Origin: Paenibacillus sp. H1-7
Lineage (GTDB): Bacteria > Bacillota > Bacilli > Paenibacillales > NBRC-103111
NCBI RefSeq assembly: GCF_022354825.1
Contig: NZ_CP031168.1
Location: 8,236,501 to 8,300,500, forward strand
DNA: 64,000 bases
Direction: 5' to 3'
Position numbers and translations under genes: made by a program. The notes beneath the pieces were generated by a model. That model was not told the DNA's origin and did no database searches. It worked only from the letters and a program-made list of their open reading frames with translations. Every line of letters begins with the position of its first letter. The first letter of the stretch is position 1. This document shows, piece by piece, positions 52,208-62,867 of this stretch.

Positions 52208-55200
52208 TTATTTAGGGATTTTCTTTTGCTGCTTCAATATGCGAATAGCTACTGCAGCGGCTTCTGCACGAGAGAAATAGTCCTTCGGCGCGAATCGAAG
52301 CGTCTGCTTCTTTTGGCCTTCCAGCAGCACGTTCGGCATCCCTTCGATAAAGCCTTCACGGGTTGCCGCTTCAACGGCAGGCCTTGCATAGTATTCAATG
52401 CTTCCGCCATCGGTAAATGCCTTTTGAAGCGACGCCAGCACTTTTTTATCATCGGTGGTCATCTTCAGATCGGCAGCTCTTGCAATCATGACGGCAGCAT
52501 CTTGACGAGTTATAGAGTCTTTATGACCGAAATAGCCGTCACTTCCGCCTCTAACGATACCGGCTCTCGCAGCCGCCTCAATATGTTTAAAGTCGTACAA
52601 CCCATCGGAACCATATAGATCGCCTCTTTGGACATCTTTAAATGTACCGTCATAGTTAGGGTCGCTCTCGTCAATAATATTCGTATCTTCATTTTCCAAA
52701 GGAATATTGAAGATTTTGACGAGCATCGTTACGAATTCCCCGCGAGTAATCGACTCATCCGGCAAAAATCGTTCCGGGCTGGAATCTTTGTTCTTCATCA
52801 TACCCTTGGAGTAAAGAGTATCCAGATAGTCGCGCGCCCAAGAATGACCTGTGACATCATTAAAGCTGTCATCCATATACATAACCTGATAATAACCAAA
52901 TGAATCAAACGGTACGGTAATCGTGTTTTTGCTTAAATCCACAACGCCACCGATATTTCTCCACTCTGCTCTGGCTTTGTTAGCTTCACCGTTGTTATCG
53001 GCAAACGTATTGAAATGGAACACCGTGACATACTTCCATGCGTCATCACGAATGTTGGCGTCATATTTTAACGTCAATGTACCGCGCTTGGTCGGAACAA
53101 CGAGATCGTTTAAATAACGGTTGTAGAACGTATCGTTGGAAGAACCGAATTCGGAAGACTCGTTCGGCAAGCGTCCGCTTCCCTCTAAAGCATCCTTCAG
53201 CTTCTCGTCTTCTTTTGGAGCTCTAATCTCCTCAATCGTTCCGCCGTCAATCCAGAATCGTTTGCTGGCCGGCTTAAAGCGGCCCGACATTTCGATCAAA
53301 AAGTTTTTGCCTCCGCGGTCCTCAACTTCTTTATCTACTCGGCCATCGTCGTTGCTGGCAATACCGAACAAAATTTTGCGGTCTGCGGAAATGTATTGCT
53401 TCTCCGCTTTTCTGTCGTTGCGCATCAGCTTCGTATCTTTTGGGAAGCCTAGCTCAATGTCTCCATTAAATACTTTCATTTTGGAGGCCAGTTCGGCTTT
53501 GTATTGATTCCCTTCAATCGGTGTGTCTACATTATACAATATGATGCTGCCATTTAATTTGCCGGAAGAACGGTTGATCGTAAACTTGATTTCGTTCTTT
53601 CCTGGTTTCAAATTACGCGCTTCATAATAGTAAATACCCGGTTTCGTCGGATCCGTTTCTTTCACAGCTTCTTCTTTGCCGAAAATGACACTGTCTGCGT
53701 TCTCAGCAAGCATAGTTATTTTTTGGAAGTTCTTATTGATATTAGCCTGATCTTTTCCTTCTTCATTCTTGATGAGCGCCGGCTCCAAGATTTGATAAGG
53801 CGTCGGCTGGCGTGTAATCGTAAATGATTTGCTTACTACAGCACCGCTAACATTTTTCGCTTCAACTGTAAATACATAAGCGCCAAATTCGGTCAGCTTG
53901 ATCGTATCGTCCGGAGAAGTGTTGCGGAATGGCGTTGCAGCCGCTCCGGCAGCATTCGGTGAAATGGAAACATTGATCGGCGTTGTACTGCCTGGCTTCA
54001 AATAAGTAACCTTCAAAGAGCTTGCATTGGTTGCGGAACCGCTAATTTTCATATCATTGGATGTTGTGTAGTACGTATCCGGCTTCGTATCTTTGGAGAA
54101 CCGCACATCCTTCGGATCGTAATCCGGTGCAAAACTCACAATAGCAGGCAAAAATTGACTGAATACAAAAATATCGTAGCTTTGTTCGGTAACCTTTTGG
54201 CCGTTGACGATAAGCTCAAAATGAACCGTTTTTCTTCCGTCGTCTTTTCCGAAATAGTATTCCGATTTAGTTGAATCCAGGGCAATTGTAAAGCCGCCTG
54301 GTACAGCTGCATTCGTTTTAATGTCCGCAGCATCAACATCTTTGTTATTAATGGAAACCTTCAATACCCCATTACCAAGGTTAACAGTTCTACCCGAAAT
54401 GCAAACACCGGCAGCTGCTGTACATGTAAGCTCACTTACATTTTTCACTACCATGCCGTTAAAGATATTATCAACGATGATATAAGGCGCAGCTGAAATT
54501 TGCAGATCGTACGACTTGCCTCCTGCAGTAACTAACTGAGGTGTCGCACTGTTATCGTACGGAATAACCTCCAAAGTCGTATTGCCGTCGCGAAGACCTT
54601 GCAGTAAAACGTCAACATTTCCTTTACCAGTTGCAGTATCCACAGTCAGAGCGTAAACTCCGCCAGAATGGGAGCCGTCATTATAAGGACTTCCATTGAT
54701 CTTAACCAATACTTTGGTCGTTTTATCCGCATACACTTTTAATGTAGCCGGAAACTCATTGATCTGGTTTTTACTTGTTTCAAACAACAGAGGATTGTTC
54801 GTGCCGCCAGGTACAACAATTCGCTCTACTTTATCTACATAAGGCGCATCTTTATCGACGTAACTGAAGTAAAAGCTCGACTTCGTCGTATCGATCAAAT
54901 TTTTGTGAGTGAATTCTACATCAATCTGCTGGAATCTTCGTCCTGTATTGACCGGCAAATCAACCTGAATATTATGGACCTCGTACAGACCCGAAGCATC
55001 CTTCACCACATTCGTATTGGCCACTCCAATTGCAGGGCTCAAATACGGAGTTAATCCGTTGTTCAATGCCCCCGCCGGACTCACGGGATTGCCGTTCGAA
55101 TCAATGAGGGACAGCTTTCTATCTCCAAAAGTATAATGAAGGATATAGGTGCCGCCTGTACCTACCATCTCAATGTCCGCATAGACGTAGTCCGTAACAG

Positions 55201-56122
55201 ATCCGGTCAGGTTCGTTTTCAGTGAAGCTGAGAAAGCGACATTGTTGTTGTTAGACGAGCTTTGTTCCAAATTAGGGCGCAAGCTCGGAGTCATCTTCTG
55301 CGTTGGTGCCGTTGGAGTCGTCGTAGCGTTCTTTTGATCAATAAAGGCGTTGTAAGCGAATGCTTTGCCGTCATCGTAAATAAAAGATTTGTTCAAGTTG
55401 TAAATATTCGTGCTGTTTCTCGACACAAAATTGATGTCGTTATCGCCAGGCACAAACTTGATGTCGTTGACCCGGTTCGTATTGCTGATATAAGTAAAGG
55501 TTCCGCGAGTAAAATTCGCAGGATGATACGCTGTCGTACCGCCGTTTACATAAGCTTCGATGCTGGTCGCGTTGCCTGCTTCCCCTGTAATCGTAGCGCC
55601 GGAGTAAGGAGGCTTCTTAGGAAACATCTGTCCATCCGTAATAGGATCGCCGTTAATAAGCAAATTATTAATTGAAGAGACAGGGATATAGTAAGCCCAG
55701 CTTGGCGCCGAAGCCGTATTCACAAGTCCATCGTATCTCAGGACGATCTTGTTGAGACCTTCTGTCAGCGTAACGTTGCTGAATGTAATTTGATTGTCCG
55801 CCGTTTTGAGTGGTTTACTTGTTTTATCTACGACCGATTTACCTGTATTCATATTCGTTACTTCAAAATAAATATTAGGAATCTCGTCGTCATTCAATCC
55901 GCTGACATCAGCAACTACGGTAATCGGGTTCGTCGTGAACTGATCTACAGGAGGATTCGGATTCGCAGGATCATTTCCTGGAGGCGGATTCGGATTATTG
56001 CGATACTGCAAGTTGGATACACTTAAGGTTACTTCCGCAAAAGCCGTCAATGGCGCCATAAGACTGAGAAATAACGCCAAGACTATGGACAGACTCGTCC
56101 ATTTGGTAGTCATTCGTTTCAA
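52208..56122 (-). CDS. large secreted SLH-domain protein
   Basis: 1304 residues. TTG start chosen: AAGGAGG lies 8 bases ahead, while the ATG three codons later is too far. Signal peptide (about 1-29, ending AFAEV), a Pro-rich stretch (NPNPPPGNDPANPNPPVD), then about 1000 residues of Ig-like beta repeats, with two cysteines in LTCTAAAGVCISG likely bridging. Three SLH domains at the C-terminus (about 1100-1300; FNDVTGHSWARDYLDTLYSKG, FKDVQRGDLYGSDGLYDF, FTDGGSIEYYARPAVEAA). SLH order is reversed relative to the main S-layer protein, so the exposed end differs. Function unknown. Confidence 0.9.
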   Translation of the reverse strand: MKRMTTKWTSLSIVLALFLSLMAPLTAFAEVTLSVSNLQYRNNPNPPPGNDPANPNPPVDQFTTNPITVVADVSGLNDDEIPNIYFEVTNMNTGKSVVDKTSKPLKTADNQITFSNVTLTEGLNKIVLRYDGLVNTASAPSWAYYIPVSSINNLLINGDPITDGQMFPKKPPYSGATITGEAGNATSIEAYVNGGTTAYHPANFTRGTFTYISNTNRVNDIKFVPGDNDINFVSRNSTNIYNLNKSFIYDDGKAFAYNAFIDQKNATTTPTAPTQKMTPSLRPNLEQSSSNNNNVAFSASLKTNLTGSVTDYVYADIEMVGTGGTYILHYTFGDRKLSLIDSNGNPVSPAGALNNGLTPYLSPAIGVANTNVVKDASGLYEVHNIQVDLPVNTGRRFQQIDVEFTHKNLIDTTKSSFYFSYVDKDAPYVDKVERIVVPGGTNNPLLFETSKNQINEFPATLKVYADKTTKVLVKINGSPYNDGSHSGGVYALTVDTATGKGNVDVLLQGLRDGNTTLEVIPYDNSATPQLVTAGGKSYDLQISAAPYIIVDNIFNGMVVKNVSELTCTAAAGVCISGRTVNLGNGVLKVSINNKDVDAADIKTNAAVPGGFTIALDSTKSEYYFGKDDGRKTVHFELIVNGQKVTEQSYDIFVFSQFLPAIVSFAPDYDPKDVRFSKDTKPDTYYTTSNDMKISGSATNASSLKVTYLKPGSTTPINVSISPNAAGAAATPFRNTSPDDTIKLTEFGAYVFTVEAKNVSGAVVSKSFTITRQPTPYQILEPALIKNEEGKDQANINKNFQKITMLAENADSVIFGKEEAVKETDPTKPGIYYYEARNLKPGKNEIKFTINRSSGKLNGSIILYNVDTPIEGNQYKAELASKMKVFNGDIELGFPKDTKLMRNDRKAEKQYISADRKILFGIASNDDGRVDKEVEDRGGKNFLIEMSGRFKPASKRFWIDGGTIEEIRAPKEDEKLKDALEGSGRLPNESSEFGSSNDTFYNRYLNDLVVPTKRGTLTLKYDANIRDDAWKYVTVFHFNTFADNNGEANKARAEWRNIGGVVDLSKNTITVPFDSFGYYQVMYMDDSFNDVTGHSWARDYLDTLYSKGMMKNKDSSPERFLPDESITRGEFVTMLVKIFNIPLENEDTNIIDESDPNYDGTFKDVQRGDLYGSDGLYDFKHIEAAARAGIVRGGSDGYFGHKDSITRQDAAVMIARAADLKMTTDDKKVLASLQKAFTDGGSIEYYARPAVEAATREGFIEGMPNVLLEGQKKQTLRFAPKDYFSRAEAAAVAIRILKQQKKIPK

Positions 56123-56324
56123 AGTTGGTTCCTCCTTATGTCATACTTCTACTTTTTCCACTTCTATTTGTTGAAAGCTGTCGTATGGACCCTCCGAGTA
56201 CAAATTCCCCCTTACCGCTGTTTTGCTACCAAATATGTAGTGCCGTAGCTTTCCAAAGTTAGTTGTACCTAATTTATCGGTCAAAAAGCATGAAAAATTT
56301 AGTCGAATCCTGAAATTCCGCAAA

Positions 56325-56358
56325 ACAAAAAATCCCAAACCAATTAAGGTCTGGGATT
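56325..56358 (-). terminator. tagO terminator
   Basis: AATCCCAGACC / GGTTTGGGATT hairpin followed by six T on the minus strand, shortly after the tagO stop. Confidence 0.85.
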
Positions 56359-56382
56359 ATCATTCTTTTAAGGATATATCCG

Positions 56383-57504
56383 TTACTTCATCATTCTGGA
56401 TCTGGCATTCAGCATGACTCTGACTTTATTGATAAACTGGAACACCGGCTTCTTGGTTTGACTAATAATTCCTATCGCTTCCGCTCCAACTACAAGCACC
56501 GCAATGAGGATAATAATGAGCAGTACAACGCCCCAAATGAGCTCCTGCTCCGACATGTAGGAGAGAAGCACGGCAGATAAACCAAAAATGGAGGCAACGC
56601 CATAAATGATCAAAACGGTAACCCGATGGCTGAAGCCCAGCTGCAGCAGGCAGTGGTGCAAGTGACTCTTGTCCGGTTTGGAGATGGGCAGATTATTAAC
56701 CCAGCGCCGCAAAATCGCGAAGAACGTATCGGACAATGGAACACCTAGAATCATAATAGGAACTAACAAAGATAACACCGTAGCTTGTTTGAATCCAAGA
56801 ATGGATAACGTGGCCAAGCTGAACCCAAGAAACAATGCGCCCGAATCTCCCATGAAGATTTTGGCGGGATGAAAGTTATAAAATAAAAAGCCGATGATAC
56901 TGCCAAGCAAAATAACGCTCAGCAAAACAACCGTTATATTCCCCATCATTAATGCCAATACAAGAATCGTTGTTGTAGCAATTCCCGAAACGCCTGCCGA
57001 TAGCCCGTCAAGACCGTCAATCAAGTTAATAGCATTCGTCACTCCGACAATCCAGAAGATTGTAAGCGGAACAGCCAGCCAAGTTAATGACAGCGTCGTA
57101 TCTCCAAAAGGTACATTGACCAGGTCAATGACAACCCCGGAATAAACAACGACACAAGCAGCTAAAATTTGGCCCAGCAATTTCACTTTTGGTGATAAAT
57201 CGAATCGGTCGTCCAATGCGCCAACCAGTACAATGATAGCACCGCCTACAAGCAGCCCTAACGCAACGTCCCCATTCAGTGAATCGATAACCGGCGAAAT
57301 AACGAAGTACGCGCCGACAAATCCAACAAAAATGGCAAGTCCGCCTAGCCTTGGCATGATGCGGCTATGTACTTTCCGATGATTGGGTGCATCCACCGCG
57401 CCTACCCAAAAAGCAAACTTTTTGACGAGAGGCGTCATCAGAAGGGCAATCAAGCACGCTACAGCAAAACCAATTCCGTATAAAACATTCATATTTGTTT
57501 TCAC
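56383..57504 (-). CDS. tagO: undecaprenyl-phosphate N-acetylglucosaminyl 1-phosphate transferase
   Basis: 373 residues with about ten membrane segments, MraY/WecA family. Motifs: DAPNHRKVHSRIMPRLGG, the DDRFDL aspartates, NAINLIDGLDGLSAG, GDSGALFLGF and the SHLHHCLLQLG histidine motif. Starts wall teichoic acid or secondary wall polymer synthesis on the lipid carrier. GTG start taken; an ATG four codons later is possible. With csaB and SLH genes nearby it probably builds the S-layer anchor polymer (inference). Confidence 0.93.
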   Translation of the reverse strand: MKTNMNVLYGIGFAVACLIALLMTPLVKKFAFWVGAVDAPNHRKVHSRIMPRLGGLAIFVGFVGAYFVISPVIDSLNGDVALGLLVGGAIIVLVGALDDRFDLSPKVKLLGQILAACVVVYSGVVIDLVNVPFGDTTLSLTWLAVPLTIFWIVGVTNAINLIDGLDGLSAGVSGIATTTILVLALMMGNITVVLLSVILLGSIIGFLFYNFHPAKIFMGDSGALFLGFSLATLSILGFKQATVLSLLVPIMILGVPLSDTFFAILRRWVNNLPISKPDKSHLHHCLLQLGFSHRVTVLIIYGVASIFGLSAVLLSYMSEQELIWGVVLLIIILIAVLVVGAEAIGIISQTKKPVFQFINKVRVMLNARSRMMK

Positions 57505-57903
57505 AGCCCCTTTTATCTATAAAAACCCCAAACACTACAGATTATACTCCGTTTGAGACCGTAACACCACACTAATTTTCAGGAAAATAGGCGATAAATC
57601 GGTTGTTTTCATAGTAATTTTCAAGGTTTCTGTACGTTTTCTTGTTCGCGAATCGCTTCACTGCGTATTTCATGCTCCAGCGCCAGATTGGGTAAGTTTC
57701 CCTACATCATAGGTGCTCCGAATCGCTCGACTTATTTATAGGATGTCCGAATGAAGCAGCGGAATATTCTCTCTTCAATCATGCTTCATCCGACGACTAA
57801 TCTAACTATATATTAATGGAAGAAACACATTCGTCCGTTCGTTATAACGATTCGCAGCAGCCACCATGATTTCAGGGGATGCCCCGAGCAAAAAGCTACG
57901 ATG
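57505..57903. other. intergenic region, no gene recognised
   Basis: About 400 bases between csaB and tagO. No convincing ORF. The only structure seen is an imperfect 14-base inverted repeat GTCCGAATGAAGCA (57745-57758) / TGCTTCATCCGAC (57782-57794) with a 23-base loop and no T-run, perhaps a weak csaB terminator. The tagO promoter should lie in 57510-57600, but I saw no clear one. Confidence 0.5.
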
Positions 57904-59043
57904 TTATCTGGAATCTTCCGCTTTGAGGTAAAACGACGCTATAGCCTTCGCCGGAAGCTGGGCTTCGTTCTTCAGCTGATGAATCAGCTCCCGCTTCTCA
58001 TCCCGCCACGAGTCCCGCTCTTTTAACAGGCGCAAAGTTTCGTTTGCCACTGTTTTCGCTTGAAACACTTCCGTTGAAGCAACCGAGGTCATCCTCAGCC
58101 GGTTCAGAAACTGGTCGATTTTCGGATCATATGAGATCCCGAGCATTGGAACCGCCTGGGATGCCGCATAAATAAGCGAATGCAGACGCATGCCGATGAG
58201 CACCGCACATTGACTTACTTCCGCCAGCATGTGCTGCGGATGAACCACATTGTCAGCCATAGTGATTCTGGAACGGTAGGCTTCCCCTAAGTGATCCCGA
58301 ACTTCAGCGGAAGCAGCTGCGTCCGAAGGCAGATGGAACGGAAGAAAGCGGATAACGGCCTCGCTGTTATCAAGAACCGTTTTCAACGCTTCGGCCAGCG
58401 CTTTCAGCTCCGAACGATCCTGATTCCAATATCGGATGGAGACGCCGATAACTGGTTTTACTTCAGAATCAACACCTGCCGCTGCCACTCTTTGTACATC
58501 ATATGAACCCATAGGCATTCCCATGACCGGATCAGGGACAACCGCAATCTCTTTGACAACCTTCATTCGCTGCAGCAGCTGTTTGGACTCTTGATCCCGA
58601 ACCGAAATGTATTGGCTCTTATCGAACGTGGAGCGGATCCAACCGAAGAACATTTTTTTATGGACAGGACCAATGCCCTGCGAGTAAACAAAGGTCGGCT
58701 TTCCAAGCCACTGTGCTATTTTGAGTATAGCGAGATAGTAAGGGATCGTCTTGGCGCTGGTAGCATCCTGCAGAAGACTGCCGCCGCCGCTGATCAAGCC
58801 GTCGGCTCCTCTTATGGCTCGTATCACTTCGCCAAGTCTCATACGATGAGCGGATTCGACGCCGTAGGTTCGGCTTGTTTTCTCAGGCTGGATGGAGAGG
58901 ACCACCGGTACGAAACGAATACCGCTAGCCTTTCCCTGCTCCTCCAATGCCAGTAGAATGGATTGTAACACCGCTTCGTCACCGCTATTGTCGAAGCCGT
59001 AATATCCGGATAAGACTATTCTTTTAGTAATAACGGTGTCCAA
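57904..59043 (-). CDS. csaB: polysaccharide pyruvyl transferase CsaB
   Basis: 379 residues using the TTG at 59043, 9 bases after AAGGAG; the open frame continues upstream but only through the neighbouring gene. PS_pyruv_trans domain: VLSGYYGFDNSGDEAVLQSI, GADGLISGGGSLLQDATS, VYSQGIGPV, and VLIGMRLHSLIYAASQ. Adds ketal pyruvate to the wall polymer, creating the binding site for SLH domains; its neighbours fit. Overlaps the DUF5693 gene by 28 bases. Confidence 0.92.
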   Translation of the reverse strand: MDTVITKRIVLSGYYGFDNSGDEAVLQSILLALEEQGKASGIRFVPVVLSIQPEKTSRTYGVESAHRMRLGEVIRAIRGADGLISGGGSLLQDATSAKTIPYYLAILKIAQWLGKPTFVYSQGIGPVHKKMFFGWIRSTFDKSQYISVRDQESKQLLQRMKVVKEIAVVPDPVMGMPMGSYDVQRVAAAGVDSEVKPVIGVSIRYWNQDRSELKALAEALKTVLDNSEAVIRFLPFHLPSDAAASAEVRDHLGEAYRSRITMADNVVHPQHMLAEVSQCAVLIGMRLHSLIYAASQAVPMLGISYDPKIDQFLNRLRMTSVASTEVFQAKTVANETLRLLKERDSWRDEKRELIHQLKNEAQLPAKAIASFYLKAEDSR

Positions 59044-61073
59044 CGACGCCAACTCCTTACTACGATCTCCCATACGACAATCAAGCCGATTCCAATCGGG
59101 ATGCCGAACGCCAGCCCGTATACGATACGAATCGAAGAAATCATCAGCGGCGTATGCAAATGGGCGAACGTATCCACAATAGAGGCTTGTCCCACAACGC
59201 CGACCAAGATGAGCAGCAGAGCACTGCGATATTTCACGCACAAGTAAGCACCAAGCAGGAACAACGGATGCGCGATCAAAAACTCCTTCGTTCTTGGACG
59301 AACACCCAGCGTATTTTCAAGGAACGAACGGAACAAACGTTCGAAAGCGGAGGCTTGTCCTTCGTTACCGGTTCTCGACAAATAGTACATCGCCCCGGCT
59401 ACTAAGACAGCTGCTCCGATAACCCACAAAACACTGATGTAGGAAGTCAGCAGTTTTTTCCCCTTTTGTAGTTTCTCGCGATGGGTGAGATCATCATTAA
59501 ATAGCAGCCAGTAAAGAGCAACCAATACAATCGGCAGCAGGTGAAGCACGCTTACGCCACGGAATTGATCGATCACAAGCTGATAAATAATGCTGTTCAG
59601 CAGCCCGACGATGAAGCAAATACCGATTACCGATATAGCCGACGTCTTAATCAGCAGCCAAATAGCGAATAGCAGCTTGGAGCCTTGGGCTCCATGTCGG
59701 TTTCGCGCTGTTCGGATTGCGAAGAGGATTGCCAGCGTCGGGGCGCAAGTACCCGCTCCCAGAGCCAATGCTTGAGCGAACAAATTCGCGTTCAGCACAT
59801 AAAGACCTGCCCCTCCGATCAAGCCGACAATGAAGACAAGCAGCGCAATCTCCGGGATAAAATACGATATCGTCAACGTGATTAACGCGATGGCGCCGAT
59901 AAACAGCAAGCCTTTGGCGATCTTCTGCCATCCGGAATGGAACGGGAAGAAGCGCTCTGCAATACCTAGTGTATAGCCGGCGTCCTGAATTCTGTTAAGC
60001 GCGCCGTCAGGCCCCACCAAGCTTTTACGCAGAGATTCCAACGGATTCAGAATCAGGCCCTTGTCCAGGTTTTTCACAGCCTTCGCATTCAAGAAGACCA
60101 TACGGATATTCCGGTCTTTGACCGCAAGGACAAAGCGATCGGCCACACCCTGGATCCGGTCGTTCAATTCCTGCTCTGTCAAGTTCTCCGTCAGCTTCTC
60201 GCCGTCCTTTTCCGTAAATGAGTGCAGACGAACGACATTGTAATCGAGCAGCTTCGCAAGCTTGTTAAAGCCTTTTTGCTGCGTTTTTTGCAGTTCGATG
60301 TTCGCGAGGCCCATATGGTGCTTTTTCATCAGCTCGGACATCTTTTCGATGTTTTCAAAGTCAGAATCGCTCACATAGCCGGGAACGGTTTCCCCGTCTA
60401 CGATGAACCTTTTGACCCCGTACTTTTGAAGCTGTCCAAGCAGCGTATCCATTCGCTCCTCATTGAAAGGTCTGCGGTTGGACATTCTCATTACGATCTG
60501 GAACCCTTGATCCTTCAGCATTTGCAGCGTAATAGGATCCGGATCCATCGGCTTAAGGTTTGCTTCCTCCAAGCCCATCTCAATAATCAAGCCGTTTTGA
60601 TTTTTGAAATTCCACGGTCTTGTCTTTACATTCAAGCTGGAGAACGTTTGGACAATTAACGGCTGCAGCTTCTCCTGCGAATCCTTTTCGGCAAACAGGA
60701 CATAGGTGAAGTTCTCATTCGGCGAAATCGGGCTTTGAGTCAGCGCCGTCGCTTCATGGGACGAAAATACCTCGATCCGGCGGGCAAGCCTGAGCTCATT
60801 CAACGTCGATTCATAGATCGCCATAGATTGAATACCCGCTTTTTTCATCTCTTTCACCTGGTTGGTGACAAACTGCCGCGGATCGGTTTGCGTATCGGAA
60901 ATTTCCAGAAGGTCGCGGTAATCAAAGACAAACTCCACTTTGCGCGCCGTTTGCTGTTCCGTTTCATTTCTTTCATAGGCTATAGGAAGGGAGGCCAGCA
61001 TCCCTAAGATAACCAGCCACCATAACCACTTTATGCTTCGTTTGTTCCATTGCAAGTAGCGCCCAGTCAACAC
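59016..61073 (-). CDS. DUF5693 family membrane protein
   Basis: 685 residues from GTG 61073 (AGGAG 5 bases ahead; a GTG two codons upstream is an alternative). One N-terminal membrane segment (WLWWLVILGMLASLPIAY), an extracytoplasmic domain of about 330 residues with TIM-barrel-like features (QKYGVKRFIVDGETVPGYV), and at least eight membrane segments in the C-terminal half. Neighbour of csaB in Paenibacillus-type genomes, so probably linked to wall-polymer or S-layer polymer export or modification, but unproven. Confidence 0.85.
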   Translation of the reverse strand: MLTGRYLQWNKRSIKWLWWLVILGMLASLPIAYERNETEQQTARKVEFVFDYRDLLEISDTQTDPRQFVTNQVKEMKKAGIQSMAIYESTLNELRLARRIEVFSSHEATALTQSPISPNENFTYVLFAEKDSQEKLQPLIVQTFSSLNVKTRPWNFKNQNGLIIEMGLEEANLKPMDPDPITLQMLKDQGFQIVMRMSNRRPFNEERMDTLLGQLQKYGVKRFIVDGETVPGYVSDSDFENIEKMSELMKKHHMGLANIELQKTQQKGFNKLAKLLDYNVVRLHSFTEKDGEKLTENLTEQELNDRIQGVADRFVLAVKDRNIRMVFLNAKAVKNLDKGLILNPLESLRKSLVGPDGALNRIQDAGYTLGIAERFFPFHSGWQKIAKGLLFIGAIALITLTISYFIPEIALLVFIVGLIGGAGLYVLNANLFAQALALGAGTCAPTLAILFAIRTARNRHGAQGSKLLFAIWLLIKTSAISVIGICFIVGLLNSIIYQLVIDQFRGVSVLHLLPIVLVALYWLLFNDDLTHREKLQKGKKLLTSYISVLWVIGAAVLVAGAMYYLSRTGNEGQASAFERLFRSFLENTLGVRPRTKEFLIAHPLFLLGAYLCVKYRSALLLILVGVVGQASIVDTFAHLHTPLMISSIRIVYGLAFGIPIGIGLIVVWEIVVRSWRRWTPLLLKE

Positions 61074-61087
61074 GTTCACTCCTACCG

Positions 61088-62794
61088 TTAGTTTTGGTCG
61101 ACCCGGCTCATTACGGCTTTAACCAGCCCATGAATCGCGTCCGAAGCCGCTTGCGCGGAACTGCCGCGGACAGCAAAGTACACTTTGATTTTTGGTTCCG
61201 TTCCGGAAGGGCGCAGGCAGAACCAGGAATTATCCGACAGAGTATATTTCAATACATTTTCAGCAGGCAGATCATACAATCCGAGCGAGAAATCCTCCAC
61301 CTTGACGACTTGCTGCCCGTTGATCTCGGCAGGCGGGTTATTGCGCCAGTCGCGCATAATACCTTGGATTTGCTCTACGCCGTCCTTGCCTTTCATCGTA
61401 CGCGACTCGAGCGACTCCAGGAAATAGCCGTGGCGCTCGTACAATTGCTGCAGCACCTCGTACAGCGTCTTGCCTTGGTTTTTATAGTAAGCGGCAGCTT
61501 CACAAATCAGCATGGAAGCGATAACCGCATCCTTGTCTCGTGCGTAAGTGCCGGCTAAATACCCGTAGCTCTCCTCGTAGCCGAACAAAAACTCCGCTTC
61601 CTTCGAGGATTCGAACTTCGTCATTTTCTCGCCGATATATTTGAACCCTGTCAGCGTGTTCAATGTCTCTACGCCATAATGCTTGGCTATGACAGCTCCC
61701 ATTTCGCTGGTCACAATCGTTTTGATCACAACGCCGTTTGCAGGAAGCTCTCCCCGCTCCTTCAAGCTGTTAAGCAGGTAGTCCACCATAATAGCACCCG
61801 ACTGGTTGCCTGTCAGAACAAAATATTCCCCGTTCGCATCCTTAACAACAGCGCCCATGCGGTCGCAGTCCGGGTCGGTACCGATGATGATGTCCGCATC
61901 GACTTCCTTCGCCTGGCGGATAGCCAGCGTGAAGGCTTCCTTCTCTTCCGGGTTCGGAGACTTCACGGTAGAGAACTTCGCATCCGGCAGCTCCTGCTCC
62001 GCCACGACGTCGACTTGGGAGAAGCCTACCTCCTCCAACACGGCGCGTACGGACAAATTCCCCGCTCCGTGCAGCGGCGTATAAACAACGCGGAAATTAT
62101 CGCTCATTTTCTTAATGAGCTCTTTATTCAAGCTTACGGAAGTGACTGCGGCGATATACTGATCGTCCAGCTCCTGTCCGACCCACTGCAGCATGCCTGC
62201 AGATTCGGCCTCCGAACGCGTCGAGCGTTTGACGTCCGCGAACGATTGCACCTTCTGGATTTCTCCAATCACTTGTTCAGCTTGATCGGGAACCAACTGG
62301 CCGCCGTCGGCGCCATACACCTTGTAGCCGTTATATTCCGGCGGATTATGGCTAGCCGTGACTACGATGCCGGCCGTTGCCTTCAAAGCTCTTACGGCAA
62401 AGGACAGCTCAGGCGTAGGGCGAAGCGATTCGAATACATAAGCCTTAATCCCGTTGCCTGCAAGCACTTTGGCCGCTTCCAGCGAAAACTCGGGAGATTG
62501 ATTACGGGAATCGTAAGCAATGACTACGGACGGATTCGTTGCGCCCGTTTGGTTGACGAATTGGGCAAGCCCTTGAGTAGCGCGGCCCACCGTATATAAA
62601 TTCATCCGGTTCGTGCCTGCCCCAATAACTCCGCGGAGGCCTCCGGTACCGAATTCCAGATCACGATAGAAACGATCTTCTATTTCTTTAGGATCGTTAG
62701 CGATGCTTGTAAGCTCCTGTTTGGTTGCTTCATCGATGGCAGGATCGTTTAACCATAGTTGATATTGTTCTTCGACTCGGTTTTGCGTACTCAT
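61088..62794 (-). CDS. pgcA: phosphohexomutase (phosphoglucomutase/phosphomannomutase family)
   Basis: 568 residues, the PgcA-type alpha-phosphoglucomutase size. Active-site serine in VTASHNPPEYNGYKVYG near residue 145, magnesium loop GTDPDCDRMG near 310, sugar-binding GYEESYGYL and C-terminal phosphate loop RPSGTEPKIKVYF. Interconverts glucose-1- and glucose-6-phosphate, feeding UDP-glucose for wall polymers. ATG after AAGGAGA. Confidence 0.93.
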   Translation of the reverse strand: MSTQNRVEEQYQLWLNDPAIDEATKQELTSIANDPKEIEDRFYRDLEFGTGGLRGVIGAGTNRMNLYTVGRATQGLAQFVNQTGATNPSVVIAYDSRNQSPEFSLEAAKVLAGNGIKAYVFESLRPTPELSFAVRALKATAGIVVTASHNPPEYNGYKVYGADGGQLVPDQAEQVIGEIQKVQSFADVKRSTRSEAESAGMLQWVGQELDDQYIAAVTSVSLNKELIKKMSDNFRVVYTPLHGAGNLSVRAVLEEVGFSQVDVVAEQELPDAKFSTVKSPNPEEKEAFTLAIRQAKEVDADIIIGTDPDCDRMGAVVKDANGEYFVLTGNQSGAIMVDYLLNSLKERGELPANGVVIKTIVTSEMGAVIAKHYGVETLNTLTGFKYIGEKMTKFESSKEAEFLFGYEESYGYLAGTYARDKDAVIASMLICEAAAYYKNQGKTLYEVLQQLYERHGYFLESLESRTMKGKDGVEQIQGIMRDWRNNPPAEINGQQVVKVEDFSLGLYDLPAENVLKYTLSDNSWFCLRPSGTEPKIKVYFAVRGSSAQAASDAIHGLVKAVMSRVDQN

Positions 62795-62867
62795 GCTCCA
62801 TCTCCTTAAATTTAATAGATATATGGGTTCTATCGTGCCCTCTTGTGAGGGTTCACGGTTGTTTTTT

